Part shown: positions 17,581-27,036 of the stretch, in pieces
Layout: the number at the start of each line of letters is the position of its first letter
Numbering within the stretch: the stretch's first letter is position 1
Origin: Aureimonas populi
Lineage (GTDB): Bacteria; Pseudomonadota; Alphaproteobacteria; Rhizobiales; Rhizobiaceae
NCBI RefSeq assembly: GCF_017815515.1
Contig: NZ_CP072611.1
Coordinates: 2,976,001-3,040,000, forward strand
Reading direction: 5' to 3'
DNA: 64,000 nucleotides
Made by a program: the position numbers and the translations under genes
Notes under the pieces: generated by a model
Seen by the model: the letters and a program-made list of their open reading frames with translations, nothing else
Told to the model about the DNA's origin: nothing
The model's database searches: none

Positions 17581-19377
17581 TCAGTCGTAGGCGTCAGCGA
17601 TATCGCTGATGCGGAACGAGACCCGCTCGCGCCCCTGGAAATGATCGAGCGATACGCAGCCAGCCACGTGCACCGGGCGTCCCCCGCTGTCCAGCAGCCG
17701 CGGCTCGAGCGGCGTTCCCATCGCGCGAAACGCGATGGCGGACAGGCTCGCGCCATCGGCCGCCTTCAGCGTGACGCGCAGATGGCCGCTGGCGCCCACC
17801 GGCGCGCCCGAGATCACTCGGTGCCTCGGCAGCGCCAGGACCGGCTGGGAGTGGCCTTGCCCGTAGGGCCCCGCGCGCTCCAGCGTGCCGGCCAGTTCCA
17901 GAGTCAGGCCCGACGCGCTCACCGCCCCGTCGATCCTCAGCGTATCCTGCGCGCGCAGATCGTGGATGCGGTTGCCGGCGGCCGCCTCCAGGAAGGCACG
18001 GAAATCCGAAAGGCGCGAGCGCTCGATGGTCAGCCCCGCCGCCATGGCGTGGCCGCCGCCCTTCACCAGCAGCCCGTCCTCCACCGCCCGGCGGATCAGC
18101 GAGCCGACGTCGAAACCGGGAATGGACCGTCCCGATCCGCTTCCCCGGCCCGAGGCGTCGAAGGCGATGGCGAAGGCGGGCCGTCCGAACCGCTCCTTCA
18201 GGCGCGAGGCCACGAGGCCCACGATGCCCGGATGCCAGTCCTGCCGGGAGGCGATCAGGATGGCCGGCCCCTCGCCGGCGCCGATCTCGGCGGCGACTTC
18301 GGCCTCGGCCTCATCCAGCATTCGCCGCTCGATCCCCTGCCGCTCCTCGTTCAGGAGGTGCAGTTCCTGGGCCAGCGCCTCGGCCTCGCCTTCGTCGCCG
18401 GTGGTCAGAAGGCGGCTGCCGAGGTGCGCCGCGCCGATCCGCCCGCCCGCGTTGATCCGGGGCCCGAGCAGGAACCCCAGGTGATAGACGCTCGCCGGCC
18501 CCGCGAGCCGGGCGACGTTGCACAGCGCCTTCAGGCCGATATTGCGCCTCCCGCGCAGCACCTGAAGCCCCTTCACCACCAGCGCCCGGTTGAAGCCGGT
18601 GAGCGGCACCACGTCGCAGACGGTGGCGAGCGCTGCAAGGTCCAGATCGTCGAGGAGGTTGGGGAGCCGCGCCGCCGCATGGCCGCGCCGCCGCAACTCG
18701 CGCGAGACGGCCACGAGCGTCAGATACACCACCCCGGCCGCACAGAGATGCCCCTGCCCGGAGAGGTCGTCCTGCCGGTTCGGATTGACGATCGCGAGCG
18801 CCGGCGGCAGCGCCGTGCCGGTCTGGTGATGGTCCAGAACGATGACCTGCGCCCGCGCGCGCGCTGCTTCGGTCAGCGCCTCCACGCTCGTCGTGCCGCA
18901 GTCCACGGTCACGATCAGTTGTGCCCCGCCGGCGGCCAGTTCGCGCATCGCGGTTGGGTTTGGCCCGTAGCCTTCCGTCAGGCGGTCGGGAATCCGGATT
19001 GCCGCCTCGAGGCCGAAATGGCGCAGATAGCGAAACAGGAGCGCGACGGAGGCGGCGCCATCCACATCGTAGTCGCCGAAGATCGCGATGCGTTCCCGCC
19101 GCTCGATCGCGTCGGCCAGCCGAAGGGCGGCGGCGTCCATATCCGTCAGCGAGGACGGATCGGGCATCAGGTCGCGGATCGTGGGGTCGAGGAAGCGCGC
19201 GGCCTCCGGGGCGGCCACGCCGCGCGCGGCCAGCACGCGCGCCACGAGGTCCGGCAGCCCCTGCCGCTGCGCGATCTCCACCGCCAGCGCCTCTGTGCGC
19301 GGCGTCAGCGCATGGGTCCAGCGTCGTCCGAGCAGCGAGGCTTCGACGCCGAGGAATGTCCGGGCGCTGTCGTTCAT
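17581..19377 (-). CDS. recJ: Single-stranded-DNA-specific exonuclease RecJ
   Basis: 598 residues with DHH-family motifs in order: FGDYDVDGAASV, VTVDCGTTS, VIVLDHHQTG (the DHH), and the DHHA1 motif GGGHAMAAGLTIE. It degrades ssDNA 5' to 3' in recombination and mismatch repair using Mn/Mg. AGGA lies just before the ATG. It follows glpX by 29 bases on the same strand, the usual rhizobial order hom-glpX-recJ. Confidence 0.95.
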   Translation of the reverse strand: MNDSARTFLGVEASLLGRRWTHALTPRTEALAVEIAQRQGLPDLVARVLAARGVAAPEAARFLDPTIRDLMPDPSSLTDMDAAALRLADAIERRERIAIFGDYDVDGAASVALLFRYLRHFGLEAAIRIPDRLTEGYGPNPTAMRELAAGGAQLIVTVDCGTTSVEALTEAARARAQVIVLDHHQTGTALPPALAIVNPNRQDDLSGQGHLCAAGVVYLTLVAVSRELRRRGHAAARLPNLLDDLDLAALATVCDVVPLTGFNRALVVKGLQVLRGRRNIGLKALCNVARLAGPASVYHLGFLLGPRINAGGRIGAAHLGSRLLTTGDEGEAEALAQELHLLNEERQGIERRMLDEAEAEVAAEIGAGEGPAILIASRQDWHPGIVGLVASRLKERFGRPAFAIAFDASGRGSGSGRSIPGFDVGSLIRRAVEDGLLVKGGGHAMAAGLTIERSRLSDFRAFLEAAAGNRIHDLRAQDTLRIDGAVSASGLTLELAGTLERAGPYGQGHSQPVLALPRHRVISGAPVGASGHLRVTLKAADGASLSAIAFRAMGTPLEPRLLDSGGRPVHVAGCVSLDHFQGRERVSFRISDIADAYD

Positions 19378-19406
19378 GCGTCCTGCGGAAGGGCTGCCTT
19401 CACGGC

Positions 19407-20390
19407 TCAGAGGCCGAACTTGCGGCGGTCGTAATGCCGCGCGCGGACATCGCGCACCGTGCGCGAGGACGAGCGCATGACGAGCGTGTGCGTCTCGATG
19501 CGGTTGCCGTAGAAACGCACGCCGTCCAAGAGGTTGCCGTCCGTCACGCCGGTGGCCGCGAAGATCACGTCGCCGAAGGCGAGGTCGTCGAGCCGGTAGA
19601 TGCGGTAAGGGTCGACCACGCCCATCGCCTCGGCGCGGGCGCGCTTCTGGTTAGTGTTGAGCTGGAGACGCCCCTCCATCTGCCCGCCGGTGCATCGCAG
19701 CGCCGCGGCGGCGAGAACGCCCTCGGGCGCGCCGCCGATGCCCATGTAGATGTCGATGCCCGTGCTTTCGGAGTCCGTCGTATGGATCACGCCCGCCACA
19801 TCCCCGTCCCCGATCAGGCGGATCGACGCGCCGCAATCGCGGATTTCGGCGATGAGCTTGGCGTGGCGGGGCCGGTCGAGGATGCAGGCGGTGATCTCGC
19901 CGATGGGAACGCCCTTGGCGCTGGCCAGCGCGTTCAGGTTTTCCGATGCGCTTTGGCGAAGCGAGACGATGCCGTCCGGATAGCCCGGACCGATCGCGAT
20001 CTTCTCCATATAGACGTCCGGCGCGTTGAGCAGGCTGCCCTTGGCCGCCACCGCGATGACCGTCAGGGAGTTCGGAAGGTTCTTCGCGCACACCGTGGTG
20101 CCTTCCAGCGGATCGAGCGCGATGTCCACCTGCGGCCCCTCGCCGGTGCCCACCTTCTCGCCGATGAACAGCATCGGTGCCTCGTCGCGCTCTCCCTCGC
20201 CGATCACGATGGTGCCCTGGATGGGAAGGCGGGCGAGCTCGCCGCGCATGGCGTCCACGGCCGCCTGGTCCGCCGCCTTCTCGTCGCCGCGCCCGCGCAG
20301 GAGAGCGGCGGCCACGGCCGCACGCTCCGTCACCCGCGCGATCTCGATGGAAAGGACGCGGTCCAGACTGCCGCCAGGTGCCGAGCTCAT
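19407..20390 (-). CDS. glpX: Fructose-1,6-bisphosphatase, class II (GlpX type)
   Basis: 327 residues with the class II metal and phosphate sites: GEGERDEAPM, DIALDPLEGTT and GIGGAPEGVLAAAAL. It hydrolyses fructose-1,6-bisphosphate in gluconeogenesis, and some homologues also accept sedoheptulose bisphosphate. The ATG at 20390 has AGGG six bases upstream. Normally it would be read from the hom transcript; here an IS110 element in the opposite orientation lies in between, so it and recJ may need a promoter within 20391-20640. Confidence 0.95.
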   Translation of the reverse strand: MSSAPGGSLDRVLSIEIARVTERAAVAAALLRGRGDEKAADQAAVDAMRGELARLPIQGTIVIGEGERDEAPMLFIGEKVGTGEGPQVDIALDPLEGTTVCAKNLPNSLTVIAVAAKGSLLNAPDVYMEKIAIGPGYPDGIVSLRQSASENLNALASAKGVPIGEITACILDRPRHAKLIAEIRDCGASIRLIGDGDVAGVIHTTDSESTGIDIYMGIGGAPEGVLAAAALRCTGGQMEGRLQLNTNQKRARAEAMGVVDPYRIYRLDDLAFGDVIFAATGVTDGNLLDGVRFYGNRIETHTLVMRSSSRTVRDVRARHYDRRKFGL

Positions 20391-20415
20391 GCGGCCCTAC
20401 CAATGAAGTGCATTT

Positions 20416-20459
20416 CGACATCTGCCTTTTCGGCGCGGTTCTTATGACCGAAGATGTCG
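20416..20459. promoter_or_regulatory. Structured hairpin upstream of glpX / beside IS110 copy 2
   Basis: CGACATC (20416-20422) pairs with GATGTCG (20453-20459), and inside it TTCGG (20429-20433) pairs with CCGAA (20448-20452), leaving a six-base bulge whose TGCCTT is complementary to AAGGCA at 20461-20466. It may belong to a glpX leader or to the non-coding RNA of the IS. Seen by eye; folding not computed. Confidence 0.4.
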
Positions 20460-20552
20460 GAAGGCAGGGGACCGGGTATGGCTATCATGCTGGCCGCCCT
20501 CGATGGCTCGGGAGGCAGAACCGCCCGGTCTCCACACCTGACCCGACCGCTG

Positions 20553-21838
20553 ATTAGGCTCTGCGATTGATCGCTGTGTAGGGCGAGGACGGCGTGGGAA
20601 GGTTGCCGCTCAAAGGAGGACGCATCAGGGAGGAAAGCATGCACCTTTACGTCGGTATCGACGCCGCCAAGGACATCCATTGGGCCTGCGCTATCAGCTC
20701 GGACGCAAAGGCCATCTTCAGCCATGCTGTCAGGAACGACCCGGAAGGCATCGAGGCGTTGATCAGCGAACTGTCCGCGCCGGATGCCGCAAGCGTCACG
20801 GTCGCGCTCGACCTGCTCGGCGGCTGCGCCACTCTGCTCTGTGCAATGCTGGCCGAAGCGGGCTTCCGGGTTGTTCACACGCCCGGCCTTGCGGTCAACC
20901 GAGCCCGGCAGGGAACACGCGGCGGCGAGAACAAGTCCGATCCCCGTGACGCCGCGACCATCGCCGATCTGGCGCGAACCCGCATGGACCTGCGGCCGGT
21001 GGAGGTCGAAACCGAGATCAACGTCGACATCCGTCTGCTCGTCGGCCGACGTCGCGAGGTCGTCGTCGATCAGACCAGACGTCTCGCGCGTTTGCGCGAC
21101 CTTACTTCCTCGCTCTTTCCGGCGCTGGAGCGGCGCATCGACGTGAGGACCAAGGCCGGCCTCGTCTTCCTGAGCCTGTTCGCCGCTCCGCACGAGCTGC
21201 GCGACGCCAAGCCCGAACGCCTCGCACGCCAGCTCACGAAAGCCTATCCGCGCATGCGGGGCGCTGACGCCATGGCCGAAGAGGCCGTCACCCTGGCCAA
21301 GGCGCAGGCCATCGACGTGCCCGGCGCCCAAACCCGCGCCAGACTGGTCAGGGACCTCGCCACCGAGGCGCTGGCCGCCCGTGCGCAGCGCGACCGCATC
21401 GATGCCGATCTTGAGCTCCTTCTCGATTGCCACCCTGATGCGGCCCTCATCCGCAGCCTGCCGGGGATGGGGGCCGTGCTCACGGCAGACTTCATCGCCT
21501 GCGTCGGCTCGGCCACCCGATTCCGTTCCGCCGATGCACTCGCAGCCGCCGCCGGGCTCACTCCCGTCCTGCGCCAGTCCGGGAAATCCAGAACCGTCCG
21601 ACGATCCACCGGAGGCGACAAAACCCTCAAACGCGTCTTCTTCCAGTCCGCTTTCAACGCTCTCGCAGACCCGGAAAGCCGCGCCTTCTACGACCGAAAG
21701 AGAACCGAGGGAAAACGCCACAACCAAGCCGTCATCGCCCTCGCACGGCGGCGCGTAAATGTCGTCTGGGCCATCCTCCAAACAAGGACGCCGTTCAGCC
21801 CAAACTTCAAGAATGCAGCTTGACGAAACCATTAGGCT
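20553..21838 (+). mobile_element. IS110-family insertion sequence, copy 2, between hom and glpX
   Basis: It contains an intact IS110-type recombinase gene in antisense orientation to the flanking hom-glpX-recJ operon. The 8-bp repeat ATTAGGCT at 20553-20560 and 21831-21838 marks possible edges, giving about 1.28 kb; the left edge could instead lie up to about 150 bases further left, next to glpX. The right edge must fall before the hom stop at 21850. No terminal inverted repeats are visible, as expected for the family. Confidence 0.6.
20639..21823 (+). CDS. IS110-family transposase (DEDD recombinase)
   Basis: 394 residues from the ATG at 20639, which has GGGAGGAA six bases before it. The RuvC-like domain starts LYVGIDAAKDIHWACA and has VALDLLGG and NKSDPRDAATIADLAR. 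The transposase-20 domain carries IRSLPGMGAVLTADFIACVG and the conserved serine in TPVLRQSGKSRTVRRSTGGDKTLKR. It is intact and so potentially active. It is longer than and clearly distinct from the transposase at 10.7 kb. Confidence 0.95.
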   Translation: MHLYVGIDAAKDIHWACAISSDAKAIFSHAVRNDPEGIEALISELSAPDAASVTVALDLLGGCATLLCAMLAEAGFRVVHTPGLAVNRARQGTRGGENKSDPRDAATIADLARTRMDLRPVEVETEINVDIRLLVGRRREVVVDQTRRLARLRDLTSSLFPALERRIDVRTKAGLVFLSLFAAPHELRDAKPERLARQLTKAYPRMRGADAMAEEAVTLAKAQAIDVPGAQTRARLVRDLATEALAARAQRDRIDADLELLLDCHPDAALIRSLPGMGAVLTADFIACVGSATRFRSADALAAAAGLTPVLRQSGKSRTVRRSTGGDKTLKRVFFQSAFNALADPESRAFYDRKRTEGKRHNQAVIALARRRVNVVWAILQTRTPFSPNFKNAA

Positions 21839-21849
21839 GCATCCTCCCG

Positions 21850-23154
21850 TCAACTGAGCGATTCGATACGGATCATGCGCGGCTCACCCCTCAGGTGCCC
21901 GTCGCGTGACACCGCGTCTAGCGCCTTGCGCACGGCCGCTTCCGTCGTCTCGTGGGTGATGAGGATCACCGGGCGCGTCTCATCGTCCGCCTCGCCCTCC
22001 CGCCGCCTCTGCACGATGGATTCCAGCGATATCTGGTTTTCCGCCATTCGCCGCGCGATGGAGGCGAAGGCGCCCACCTGGTCGAGCACGGAGAGCCGGA
22101 TGTAGTAGCCGCCCTCATGCGCGCGCATCCGGGCGCGCTTGTAAGGCGCGAGGCGTGCCGGCTCGACACCCAGCGCCGGCAGGCGAACGCCCCTTGCGGC
22201 GTCGATCACGTCGGAAAGGACCGCCGAGGCGGTCGCGTCCCCGCCCGCGCCGGGGCCGGCCAGGAGAATGGAGCCGAGAAGGTCGGTGTCGATCGCCACC
22301 GCGTTCGTCACGCCGTCGATCTGCGCCAGCGCGGAGGCGGCGGGAATCATCGTGGGGTGAACGCGCTGCTCGATGCCGCTTTCCGTGCGCTGCGCCACGG
22401 CCAGGAGCTTGATGCGGTAGCCCAGTTCCTCGGCCGCCTCGATATCGGCGGTGGTGACGGAGGAAATGCCCTCCACGAAGATCGATTCGAGATCGATCTC
22501 GCAACCGAAGGCGAGCGAGGTCAGGATCGCCAGCTTGTGCGCGGCGTCGAAGCCGCCGATGTCGAAGGTCGGGTCGGCCTCTGCGTAGCCGAGGCGCTGG
22601 GCGTCGGCCAGAACGTCCTCGAAGGCGATTCCCTCCTTTTCCATGCGCGTCAGCATGTAATTGCAGGTGCCGTTCAGAATACCGTAGACACGGCTGGTGG
22701 CGTTGCCGCGCAGCGCCTCGCGCATGGTCTTGATGATGGGAATACCGCCGGCCACGGCCGCCTCGAAGAGGATCGTCGCGCCCTTCTTGTGAGCGAGCCG
22801 CGCCAGCGAGACGCCATGATGCGCCAGCAGCGCCTTGTTGGCCGTCACCACCGTCAACCCGCGATTGAGCGCGGCCTTGACGCTGTCGAGCGCCGCGCCC
22901 TCCGATCCGCCCACCAGTTCCACGAAGACGTCGATCTCGGCTTGCGAGGCGAGCGCCACCGGATCGTCGAACCACTGCGCGCCCGACAGATCGACGCCGC
23001 GATCCTTCGACCGGTCCCGCGCGCACACGGCCGCGATCTCGATCGGGCGTCCGGCGCGCAGCGCGTAGGTCTGCGCGCGCGCCGTCACCAGCCGGGCGAG
23101 CGAGGCTCCAACGGTTCCCAGCCCGGCGATGCCGAGCCTCAATGGACGATCCAT
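21850..23154 (-). CDS. hom: Homoserine dehydrogenase
   Basis: 434 residues. The NAD(P) fold begins LRLGIAGLGTVGAS, followed by TVVTANKALLAHHG and the catalytic region GGIPIIKTMREAL with NGTCNYMLTRM. A C-terminal ACT domain (about 355-430) suggests threonine feedback. It reduces aspartate semialdehyde to homoserine, the branch to threonine and methionine. The ATG at 23154 gives normal length and follows AGGGGAC. It lies 53 bases downstream of the aminotransferase gene. IS110 copy 2 sits just past its stop codon. Confidence 0.95.
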   Translation of the reverse strand: MDRPLRLGIAGLGTVGASLARLVTARAQTYALRAGRPIEIAAVCARDRSKDRGVDLSGAQWFDDPVALASQAEIDVFVELVGGSEGAALDSVKAALNRGLTVVTANKALLAHHGVSLARLAHKKGATILFEAAVAGGIPIIKTMREALRGNATSRVYGILNGTCNYMLTRMEKEGIAFEDVLADAQRLGYAEADPTFDIGGFDAAHKLAILTSLAFGCEIDLESIFVEGISSVTTADIEAAEELGYRIKLLAVAQRTESGIEQRVHPTMIPAASALAQIDGVTNAVAIDTDLLGSILLAGPGAGGDATASAVLSDVIDAARGVRLPALGVEPARLAPYKRARMRAHEGGYYIRLSVLDQVGAFASIARRMAENQISLESIVQRRREGEADDETRPVILITHETTEAAVRKALDAVSRDGHLRGEPRMIRIESLS

Positions 23155-23207
23155 GAGGTCCCCTATGCGAATTCCTGTGACCTTGAAACCGCGCCGTGCG
23201 CGGCGCG

Positions 23208-24425
23208 CTAGCGTCGTGCCGCCAGCGGGACCACGTTCTGCATGGCTTCGCCGCCCGAGGCAAGAAAGCGGCGGATGTTGCGGGCGGCCTGGCGGATGCG
23301 GTGCTCGTTCTCCACGAGCGCGATGCGCACGTAGTCGTCCCCGTGCTCGCCGAAACCGATGCCCGGCGCCACCGCCACGTCCGCCTTCTCGATCAGGAGC
23401 TTGGAGAACTCCAGCGAACCCATGGCGCGGAACGCCTCGGGAATCGGCACCCAGGCGAACATGGTGGAGGAGGGAGGCGGCACGTCCCACCCCGCGCGGC
23501 CGAAGGAATCGACCAGCACGTCGCGCCGGTGGCGATAGATGTCGCGCACTTCCTTCACCGGCCCGTCGCCCGCGTTCAACGCGGCCGTGGCGGCCACCTG
23601 GATGGGCGTGAAGGCACCGTAATCGAGATAGGACTTCACCCGCGCGAGCGCCGCGATCAACCGCTCGTTGCCCACGGCGAACCCCACGCGCCAGCCCGGC
23701 ATGGAGAAGGTCTTGGACATGGAGGTGAACTCCACCGCCACGTCCATGGCGCCCTCCACCTCCAGAACGGAGGGCGGCGGGGCGCCGTCGAAGTAGATTT
23801 CGGAATAGGCCAGGTCCGACAACACGATGATCTCGTGCTCGCGCGCGAACTTCACCACCTCACGGTAGAAGTCGAGGCTCGCCTCGTAGGCCGTCGGGTT
23901 GGACGGGTAGTTCAGGATGATGGCGATGGGCTTGGGGATCGAGTGCCGCACGGCGCGGTCCACCGCGCGCAGGAAATCCTCGTCCGGGCAGGCCGGGATG
24001 GAGCGGATGGTGCCGCCCGTCATCAGGAAGCCGAAGGCGTGGATCGGATAGGTCGGGTTCGGGCACAGAACCACGTCGCCGGGCGCGGTGATGGCCTGCG
24101 CCATGTTGGCGAAGCCCTCCTTGGAGCCGAGCGTCACGACGATCTGCGTGTCCGGGTTCAGCTTCACGCCGAAGCGGCGCTCGTAATAGGCGGCCTGCGC
24201 CCGGCGAAGCCCCGGAATGCCCTTGGAGGTGGAGTAGCGATGCGTGCGCGGGTCGCGGATCGCCTCGCACATCTTGTCGACCACGAATTTCGAGGTCGGC
24301 AGGTCGGGATTGCCCATGCCCAGGTCGATGATATCGACGGAGCGGGCCCGCGCGGCGGCCTTCTTCTTGTTCACCTCCTCGAACACGTAAGGAGGCAGGC
24401 GGCGGACCTTGTGGAACTCTTCCAT
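23208..24425 (-). CDS. Class I/II PLP aminotransferase (alanine/aspartate type)
   Basis: 405 residues of fold-type I. It contains IIDLGMGNPDLPT, the substrate loop NYPSNPTA, SDLAYSEIYFDG, the PLP lysine in SMSKTFSMPGWRVGF and the carboxylate-binding arginine in DDYVRIALVENE. It resembles the AlaC / LL-diaminopimelate aminotransferase-like group that precedes hom in rhizobia. Glutamate-pyruvate or glutamate-oxaloacetate transamination is likely; the substrate cannot be fixed. It is probably co-transcribed with hom. Confidence 0.85.
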   Translation of the reverse strand: MEEFHKVRRLPPYVFEEVNKKKAAARARSVDIIDLGMGNPDLPTSKFVVDKMCEAIRDPRTHRYSTSKGIPGLRRAQAAYYERRFGVKLNPDTQIVVTLGSKEGFANMAQAITAPGDVVLCPNPTYPIHAFGFLMTGGTIRSIPACPDEDFLRAVDRAVRHSIPKPIAIILNYPSNPTAYEASLDFYREVVKFAREHEIIVLSDLAYSEIYFDGAPPPSVLEVEGAMDVAVEFTSMSKTFSMPGWRVGFAVGNERLIAALARVKSYLDYGAFTPIQVAATAALNAGDGPVKEVRDIYRHRRDVLVDSFGRAGWDVPPPSSTMFAWVPIPEAFRAMGSLEFSKLLIEKADVAVAPGIGFGEHGDDYVRIALVENEHRIRQAARNIRRFLASGGEAMQNVVPLAARR

Positions 24426-24522
24426 GGCGAGACATCCCTGGCGCGGAAGGCCTCGTCATACTGCGCGCGTCACCGCCCTGCAATCGCCGTGGAGCGCGGC
24501 CCGATGATTTAGACCCCGGGGC

Positions 24523-24936
24523 TCAATTTCCCACCACGCGCCGCTGCTGCTCGCGCGCCACGGCCTGTAGTTCCTCCACCGTTCTGGCATATTGCGCGTT
24601 TCGGGATGCGGCCTCCGCCGCCCGCCCGGCCGCCGTCGCGGCGAGGGCGCCCGTGTCGGCCGCTCCCACGGGCCGGGCTCGCCCGGCGACGTTGGCGTAT
24701 CGCGCCTGCGTCTCGGCCACCGCCTCCGCCGTGGCCTGCGAGGTGGCGGCCCGCGGATAGGCGCCGATCAGCGGGTAGCCGTCCGGGCCGAGGCGCTGCG
24801 AGGATGGGCCGCGCTCCACCTGCGGGGCGACGACCAGCGGAATGCCCGGGTCGTCATCGCGGGGCGTGAAGCCCTGGCATCCGCCGAGAACGCCGAGCGA
24901 GAGCGCCGCCAGTGCCTTGAGCGCCATGTTCTTCAT
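24523..24936 (-). CDS. Lipoprotein, function unknown
   Basis: 137 residues from the ATG at 24936 (GGCGGGAA upstream). A lipobox LGVLGGC places the lipidated cysteine at about residue 20. The rest is hydrophilic: a Pro-rich part, then an Ala/Arg-rich helix (about 70-130) that may form a coiled coil. Small lipoproteins of this type are common in Hyphomicrobiales without known role. It is divergent from phaC. Confidence 0.7.
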   Translation of the reverse strand: MKNMALKALAALSLGVLGGCQGFTPRDDDPGIPLVVAPQVERGPSSQRLGPDGYPLIGAYPRAATSQATAEAVAETQARYANVAGRARPVGAADTGALAATAAGRAAEAASRNAQYARTVEELQAVAREQQRRVVGN

Positions 24937-25141
24937 CGATTCCCGCCTCTCGTCTCGCCACCGGCGTAGCCGTGCCCCGCGCGGGGCCACGCTTCAACCG
25001 CTCCCGCTGCGCTGCGCTGCGGCGACGAATGTGCCATGCAGAAAGCGTTTGAGGCTGAACTCGCGCCGTTATTCTGCTTTCTAGGAGAAGAAGGCGCGTT
25101 GAGGAAGCCGCCTTGCAGGGCGGCTGCTGGGAGGGACCGCG

Positions 25142-26956
25142 ATGGACGACCATCACCGCGACGAGGCGACTTCTTCCGAAGGCGAGTTCGGAATTCGCGA
25201 CCCGGAAGCCTTCGCGCGCAACATGGCACGCGCGCTGGAGCAGATCGGCAAGGCCGCCGCCGCATGGGTGGAGCCGCGCGAGCGCGGCGAAACGCCGGAC
25301 GGAGGGCCGATAGCCTATGCCGACGTGGTTTCGACCCTCTCCGAGGTCAGCCGCTACTGGCTTGCCGACCCAGCCCGCGCGATGGAGGCGCAGACCCACC
25401 TCCTCTCCGGCTATCTCGACATATGGAGCCGCTCGATTCGTCGCCTTTCCGGCGAGCTGGAGCAAGAGGTGCAGCCCTCGCAACCCGACAGGCGTTTCCC
25501 GGACGAGGAATGGAGCAGGAACCCCTTCTTCGACTTCCTCCGCCAGGTCTATCTCCTGACGGCGCGCTGGGCGGACGACCTCGTGGCGCGGGCCGAGGAT
25601 CTCGATCCCCATACCCGCCGCAAGGCCGCCTTCTATGTCCGGCAGCTTTCCAACGCCCTCTCGCCCTCCAATTTCGTGCTGACCAACCCCGAGCTCTACC
25701 GCGAGACGATCGCCGAGAACGGCGCCAACCTCGTGCGCGGCATGACGATGTTCGCCGAGGATATGGCGGCGGGGGGCGGCACGTTGAAGCTGCGCCAGAG
25801 CGACCGTGCCGGCTTCTCCATCGGCCGCAACATCGCCGCCACCCCCGGCGCCGTGGTGGCGCAGAACGATCTCTGCCAGATCATCCAGTACGAAGCGCGC
25901 ACGGCCGAGGTCGCCCGGCGGCCCATCCTCATCTGCCCGCCCTGGATCAACAAGTTCTATATCCTCGACCTCAACCCGCAGAAGAGCTTCATCGGCTGGC
26001 TGGTGGACCAGGGGCACACGGTCTTCGTCATCTCCTGGGTGAACCCGGACGAACGCCATGCCGACAAGGACTGGCAGGCCTACATTGAGGAAGGGCTGGT
26101 CTTCGGCCTCGACATTGTGGAGGCCGCCACGGGCGAGGCGCAGGTCGACGCCATCGGCTATTGCGTGGGCGGAACGCTGCTGGCCGCGGCCCTGCCCTAT
26201 CTCAAGGCCAGGGGGGACGAGCGCATCCGCTCGGCGACCCTCATGACCGCGCAGGTCGACTTCACCCATGCCGGCGACCTCAAGGTGTTCGTGGACGAGG
26301 ACCAGCTCAAGGCGCTGGAAGGGATGATGGCGGCGAAGGGCTATCTCGAAGGCTCGCACATGGCGACGGCCTTCAACCTCCTGCGGTCCGGCGATCTGAT
26401 CTGGCCCTATTTCATCGACAACTACCTGAAGGGCAAGGAGCCCCTGCCCTTCGACCTTCTCTACTGGAACGCCGACGCCACGCGGATGGCCCGGGCCAAC
26501 CACCTCTTCTACCTGCGGAACTGCTATCTGGAGAACCGGCTCTCGCAAGGGGCAATGGAGATCGGCGGGCTGAAGGTCGATCTTCGCGTGATCGACATCC
26601 CCGTCTACAATCTGGCGACGCGAGAGGACCACATCGCCCCCGCCGAAAGCGTCTATGCCGGAAGCCGGGCCTTCGGCTCGCCGGTCACTTACGTCATGGC
26701 CGGGTCCGGGCACATCGCCGGCGTGGTCAACCCGCCGGACAGGCGCAAATACCGCTACTGGACCGGCCCGGCGCCCAGCGCCGACCTTTCCTTCGAAGCA
26801 TGGCAGGCCGCCGCCCGGGAGACGGCGGGGTCGTGGTGGCCGCACTGGCGGCAGTGGCTGGCGAGCCATACGAGCGACAGGGTTCCGGCGCGCGCTGTCG
26901 GTGGCAGCGCGCTCAGCCTCATCGAGCCGGCGCCCGGCTCCTACGTTCGCGGCTGA
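25142..26956 (+). CDS. phaC: Class I poly(3-hydroxyalkanoate) synthase
   Basis: 604 residues, the usual length of class I PhaC. The alpha/beta-hydrolase core has the lipase-like box G-Y-C341-V-G-G with the nucleophilic cysteine, the acid in TREDHIAP and the histidine in GSGHIAGVVNPP. It polymerises (R)-3-hydroxyacyl-CoA, mainly 3-hydroxybutyryl-CoA, on the surface of storage granules. GGGAGG lies seven bases before the ATG. No phaA, phaB or phasin gene is adjacent. Confidence 0.96.
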   Translation: MDDHHRDEATSSEGEFGIRDPEAFARNMARALEQIGKAAAAWVEPRERGETPDGGPIAYADVVSTLSEVSRYWLADPARAMEAQTHLLSGYLDIWSRSIRRLSGELEQEVQPSQPDRRFPDEEWSRNPFFDFLRQVYLLTARWADDLVARAEDLDPHTRRKAAFYVRQLSNALSPSNFVLTNPELYRETIAENGANLVRGMTMFAEDMAAGGGTLKLRQSDRAGFSIGRNIAATPGAVVAQNDLCQIIQYEARTAEVARRPILICPPWINKFYILDLNPQKSFIGWLVDQGHTVFVISWVNPDERHADKDWQAYIEEGLVFGLDIVEAATGEAQVDAIGYCVGGTLLAAALPYLKARGDERIRSATLMTAQVDFTHAGDLKVFVDEDQLKALEGMMAAKGYLEGSHMATAFNLLRSGDLIWPYFIDNYLKGKEPLPFDLLYWNADATRMARANHLFYLRNCYLENRLSQGAMEIGGLKVDLRVIDIPVYNLATREDHIAPAESVYAGSRAFGSPVTYVMAGSGHIAGVVNPPDRRKYRYWTGPAPSADLSFEAWQAAARETAGSWWPHWRQWLASHTSDRVPARAVGGSALSLIEPAPGSYVRG

Positions 26957-27036
26957 GCGGCAAGGCACTTGAAGCCCGCGCGCCAAGGTGCGACATGCCT
27001 ATCGACCCCTGACGATCCTGCCCGAGCGATTGGCAC

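Noticed and set aside
20387..21853. 488-codon minus-strand frame opposite the IS110 transposase
   Set aside because: It is the shadow of the transposase gene; the plus frame carries all catalytic motifs of the IS110 family.
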